Of a DNA stretch of 36,283 nt, positions 33,954 to 36,283 are shown piece after piece. The DNA is from an uncultured Flavobacteriaceae bacterium. GTDB taxonomy: Bacteria; Bacteroidota; Bacteroidia; Flavobacteriales; Flavobacteriaceae. Position 1 is the first letter of the stretch. Each line of letters opens with the position of its first letter. The notes under the pieces were generated by a model. That model saw nothing but the letters and a program-made list of their open reading frames with translations. It did no database searches and was not told the origin of the DNA. Location: the NCBI GenBank assembly GCA_937929935.1, contig CALFUL010000016.1, positions 1-36,283 of the forward strand. The letters run 5' to 3'. Made by a program: the position numbers and the translations under genes.

Positions 33954-34403
33954 CTATTTCTTCTTAAAGTATTTGAACGGTACTACCAACATGCCAAAGC
34001 ATTCACCATCTTCTTTACCTAAATGTTTGTGATGCATTTTATGAGCTCTACGCACGCCTTTTGCATACCTATTTTCAGCCTTTTTAAGTAGTTTAAAACG
34101 CTGGTGAATAAAGATATCATGTACTAAGAAATAAGCAATGCCATAGGCTAAAATACCAAAGCCAAGGGCCCAGCCATACCACCAACCATTTGCGCCAGCA
34201 TAAAAAAGAATCATACTCACAATGGCATAAAAAATGAAAAATATATCATTTCTTTCAAACCATGAGTCGTGATCTTTATGGTGGTGGTCTTTATGAAGAT
34301 GCCATAAAAAACCATGCATTACATATTTATGCGTAAACCACGCCATAAACTCCATTGCAGAGAAGGTTCCTAAAAATAGTAGAATCCAAAAAAATACTTT
34401 CAT
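33954..34403 (-). CDS. crtZ: Beta-carotene hydroxylase (CrtZ type)
   Basis: CrtZ hydroxylates the beta rings of beta-carotene to zeaxanthin, using a di-iron centre in the membrane. The 149-residue protein has about four membrane helices and all the expected histidine boxes: HKYVMH, HKDHHHKDH, HDIFIHQ and RRAHKMHHKH. Its ATG overlaps the crtB stop by one base. It is the last gene of the crtI-crtB-crtZ operon. Its stop directly abuts the stop of the converging TlpA-like gene, with no base between. Confidence 0.93.
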   Translation of the reverse strand: MKVFFWILLFLGTFSAMEFMAWFTHKYVMHGFLWHLHKDHHHKDHDSWFERNDIFFIFYAIVSMILFYAGANGWWYGWALGFGILAYGIAYFLVHDIFIHQRFKLLKKAENRYAKGVRRAHKMHHKHLGKEDGECFGMLVVPFKYFKKK

Positions 34404-35242
34404 TAGACTAAATTCAATTTATAGTTAACATATGAGGTTGCCAAAAGTCCGAATTTTTGGTAATTAGGTACTCGAATACGAGCATTTTTAATTTCTAAAG
34501 GTGGCGTATTTTGTAGTTTTTGTAAAAGTTTATTATAGTATTTATAAGCAGTATATACCCCAAATTTAGCAACATTTGGCAACTGTTCAATACCTTCAAA
34601 CCCTAATTTAAAATCTGCACTAATTTCATCAACAATACGTTTTTTAGAATCTTCATCTAGCTCCATTAAATTTGTATTCGGAAAATAAGTACGGTTTAAG
34701 CCTTCATAATCTGCTTTTAAATCTCTTAAAAAATTCACTTTCTGAAAAGCAGAACCTAAAGACATGGCTGATTTTTTCAATTTTTCATATTGGTCTTCAT
34801 CTCCCTTTACAAAAACTTGTAAGCACATGAGCCCAACAACATCAGCTGAACCATAGATGTAGGCTTTATATTCTTCGTCGGTGTTATAAACGGTTTTATA
34901 TAAATCCATTTTCATACTCTTCATAAAAGAATCAACCAAGTGCCGCGGTATATCATATTTATGAAAAGTGTGTTGAAAAGAATTGAGAATAGGGTTCAGA
35001 CTTATTTTATCCTTAATGGCATCATCAAGTTCTTTTTCAAATTTTTCGAATAAAATTTCTTTGTTGTAGTCGTGAAACGAATCAACTATTTCATCCGCGA
35101 AGCGAACAAAACCATAGATATTATAAATATCGGCTCTGATTGAATCACCTAACATTTTGGTGGCTAGCGTAAATGAGGTGCTGTAAGACTTAGTAACTAA
35201 CTTACTGCATTGATACGATACATCATCAAAAATTGCTTTCAT
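34403..35242 (-). CDS. crtB: Phytoene synthase
   Basis: CrtB joins two geranylgeranyl diphosphates to make phytoene, the first committed carotenoid step. The 279-residue protein has the squalene/phytoene synthase signatures: the first DxxxD at 50-54 (DEIVD), a YGSADVVGLM region and the second DxxxD at 174-178 (DLKAD), then YFP. The start is ATG, 2 bp after the crtI stop. It sits between crtI and crtZ, with one-base stop/start overlap to crtZ. Confidence 0.95.
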   Translation of the reverse strand: MKAIFDDVSYQCSKLVTKSYSTSFTLATKMLGDSIRADIYNIYGFVRFADEIVDSFHDYNKEILFEKFEKELDDAIKDKISLNPILNSFQHTFHKYDIPRHLVDSFMKSMKMDLYKTVYNTDEEYKAYIYGSADVVGLMCLQVFVKGDEDQYEKLKKSAMSLGSAFQKVNFLRDLKADYEGLNRTYFPNTNLMELDEDSKKRIVDEISADFKLGFEGIEQLPNVAKFGVYTAYKYYNKLLQKLQNTPPLEIKNARIRVPNYQKFGLLATSYVNYKLNLV

Positions 35243-35244
35243 AG

Positions 35245-36283
35245 TTAGCGATTTTTAGTAATTAATTGAGAAACTAATTTTCCAGAAATAAGGGAGGGAG
35301 GTACTCCAGGACCCGGAACTGTTAGTTGCCCAGTAAAGAACATATTCTTTACTTTTTTACTCTTCAATTTTGGCCTAAGGAATGCGGTTTGTAACAATGT
35401 GTTAGCCATACCATAGGCATTACCCTTGTAAGAATTGTAGTCTTCAACGAAATCATTTACGCAAAAAGACTCTTTAAATATAATGTTATTTTTTATGAGT
35501 TGCCCCGTGCGTTTTTCGAATCTTTTGATGATCATATCAAAATAGTGATCGCGTAAATCTTGGGTGTCTTTTAAGTTTGTAGCTATCGGAACTAAGAAAA
35601 AGCCTGTTTCACATCCTTCCGGAGCCATTGAACTATCTGTAACTGATGGAAAATTTACATAAAACAAAGGGTCAGACGGCCATTTTGGTGTGTCGTAAAT
35701 TTCTGAAGCATGCAGTTCAAAATCTGTATCAAAGAACAAATTATGATGCTCGATGTTTTTCAGTTTTTTATCAAAACCAACATAAAATAGGAGGGAGGAG
35801 GGGGCAAATGTTTTTTTAGCCCAGTAGGCCTCGGAGTATTGTCGATATTTGTGTTCCAGCAGAGTTTCCGAATGGTGATAATCCGCTCCACTAAGAACAT
35901 AATCACTATCTATATTTTGCCCATTGACCTTAATACCAATCGCTTTTCCATTCTTTACTCGGATTTTTTCTGCCGGACTATCTGTACGTATTGCAACACC
36001 AAGTTCGGTGGCCAAGGTTTTCATGGCTTTAATAATTTCATACATTCCACCTTTTGGGTGCCAAGTGCCCAGGCCAAAATCTGCAAAGTTCATAAAACTG
36101 TAGAAAGATGGGGTTTTGGCTGGTTTTGCGCCAAGGAACAATACCGGAAATTCCAAGGTTGAAACCAATTTTGGATTTTTGAAATTCTTTCGCACTTCTC
36201 CACTAATTGTTTTGAAAAACCGATCTACCTTGAAAACAGTCTCCTTGGTTACTAGCTCAAATGGTGAAATACCTGGCTTTAGG
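35245..36283 (-). CDS. crtI: Phytoene desaturase, N-terminus outside the window
   Basis: The frame remains open to the window edge; the visible part is about 345 residues, beginning with LKPGISPFELVTKETVFKVD. CrtI enzymes are about 490 residues, so roughly 145 N-terminal residues, including the FAD dinucleotide-binding motif, lie beyond the window. Visible family segments include LEFPVLFLGAKPAKTPSFYS, PKGGMYEIIKAM, and the C-terminal FAD-contact motif FTGQLTVPGPGVPPSLISGK. It desaturates phytoene to lycopene at the membrane. It is first of the visible crtI-crtB-crtZ genes, ending 2 bp before crtB. Confidence 0.93.
   Translation of the reverse strand, partial: LKPGISPFELVTKETVFKVDRFFKTISGEVRKNFKNPKLVSTLEFPVLFLGAKPAKTPSFYSFMNFADFGLGTWHPKGGMYEIIKAMKTLATELGVAIRTDSPAEKIRVKNGKAIGIKVNGQNIDSDYVLSGADYHHSETLLEHKYRQYSEAYWAKKTFAPSSLLFYVGFDKKLKNIEHHNLFFDTDFELHASEIYDTPKWPSDPLFYVNFPSVTDSSMAPEGCETGFFLVPIATNLKDTQDLRDHYFDMIIKRFEKRTGQLIKNNIIFKESFCVNDFVEDYNSYKGNAYGMANTLLQTAFLRPKLKSKKVKNMFFTGQLTVPGPGVPPSLISGKLVSQLITKNR

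Noticed and set aside
35839..36162. 107-codon plus-strand frame inside crtI
   Set aside because: It lies opposite a well-supported CrtI frame and shows no domain.
1..36283. tRNA or rRNA genes, prophage or insertion sequences
   Set aside because: Intergenic regions were read on both strands; no tRNA-like cloverleaf ends, rRNA segments, transposase or integrase was found.

Overview
This window looks like core chromosome of a marine-type Flavobacteriaceae (Bacteroidota), close in gene content to genera such as Maribacter or Zobellia; the genus is my inference. The support is low GC, Bacteroidota-type promoters (TTTG, then about 19 nt, then TAnnTTTG), no Shine-Dalgarno pattern, a SecA with the Bacteroidota-type insertion and no C-terminal zinc motif, an Lnb (DUF4105) protein, and a crtI-crtB-crtZ carotenoid operon. 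No rRNA, tRNA, CRISPR, prophage or insertion sequence was seen.

Layout. 1-393 is a non-coding block with three CAA-rich tandem arrays. 394-2285 holds an MFS transporter converging on a peptidase E-like protein. 2568-2992 encodes two small proteins ending at a bidirectional terminator. 3070-8581 (minus) holds a histidine kinase, a secreted M14 metallopeptidase and a secreted amidohydrolase. 8750-12532 (minus) is secA and a DUF2795 protein. 12657-17047 (minus) holds a lipoprotein N-acyltransferase (lnb), an ABC-F ATPase, a truncated methyltransferase-like protein, a 47-aa membrane microprotein and a cobalamin adenosyltransferase. Divergent from lnb are pssA and lgt (17161-18749). A REP-like palindrome precedes the kdsD-tatC-lptB operon (18916-21528, minus), which diverges from recQ. 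23946-27484 (minus) contains an 81-aa unknown, a beta-lactamase-fold lipoprotein, rluF and a CarboxypepD_reg-like protein. 27605-30889 (plus) is an envelope-folding operon (lipoprotein PPIase-like, SurA-like, MoxR). Aconitase and a cysteine-less TlpA-like protein follow. The window ends inside crtI of the carotenoid operon (minus).

Together: much of the window serves envelope biogenesis. It covers protein export (SecA, TatC), lipoprotein maturation (Lgt, Lnb), phospholipid synthesis (PssA), LPS precursor and export (KdsD, LptB) and outer-membrane protein folding (SurA-like pair). Some proteins have lost their hallmark residues: a TlpA-like protein without the CxxC cysteines, a RecQ without zinc cysteines and a methyltransferase-like protein without its SAM-binding core. 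I found no clearly new multi-gene defence or mobile system. The best leads are these residue-loss proteins, two microproteins, a perfect 17-bp hairpin six bases before a start codon, and the structured tandem repeat at the left edge.
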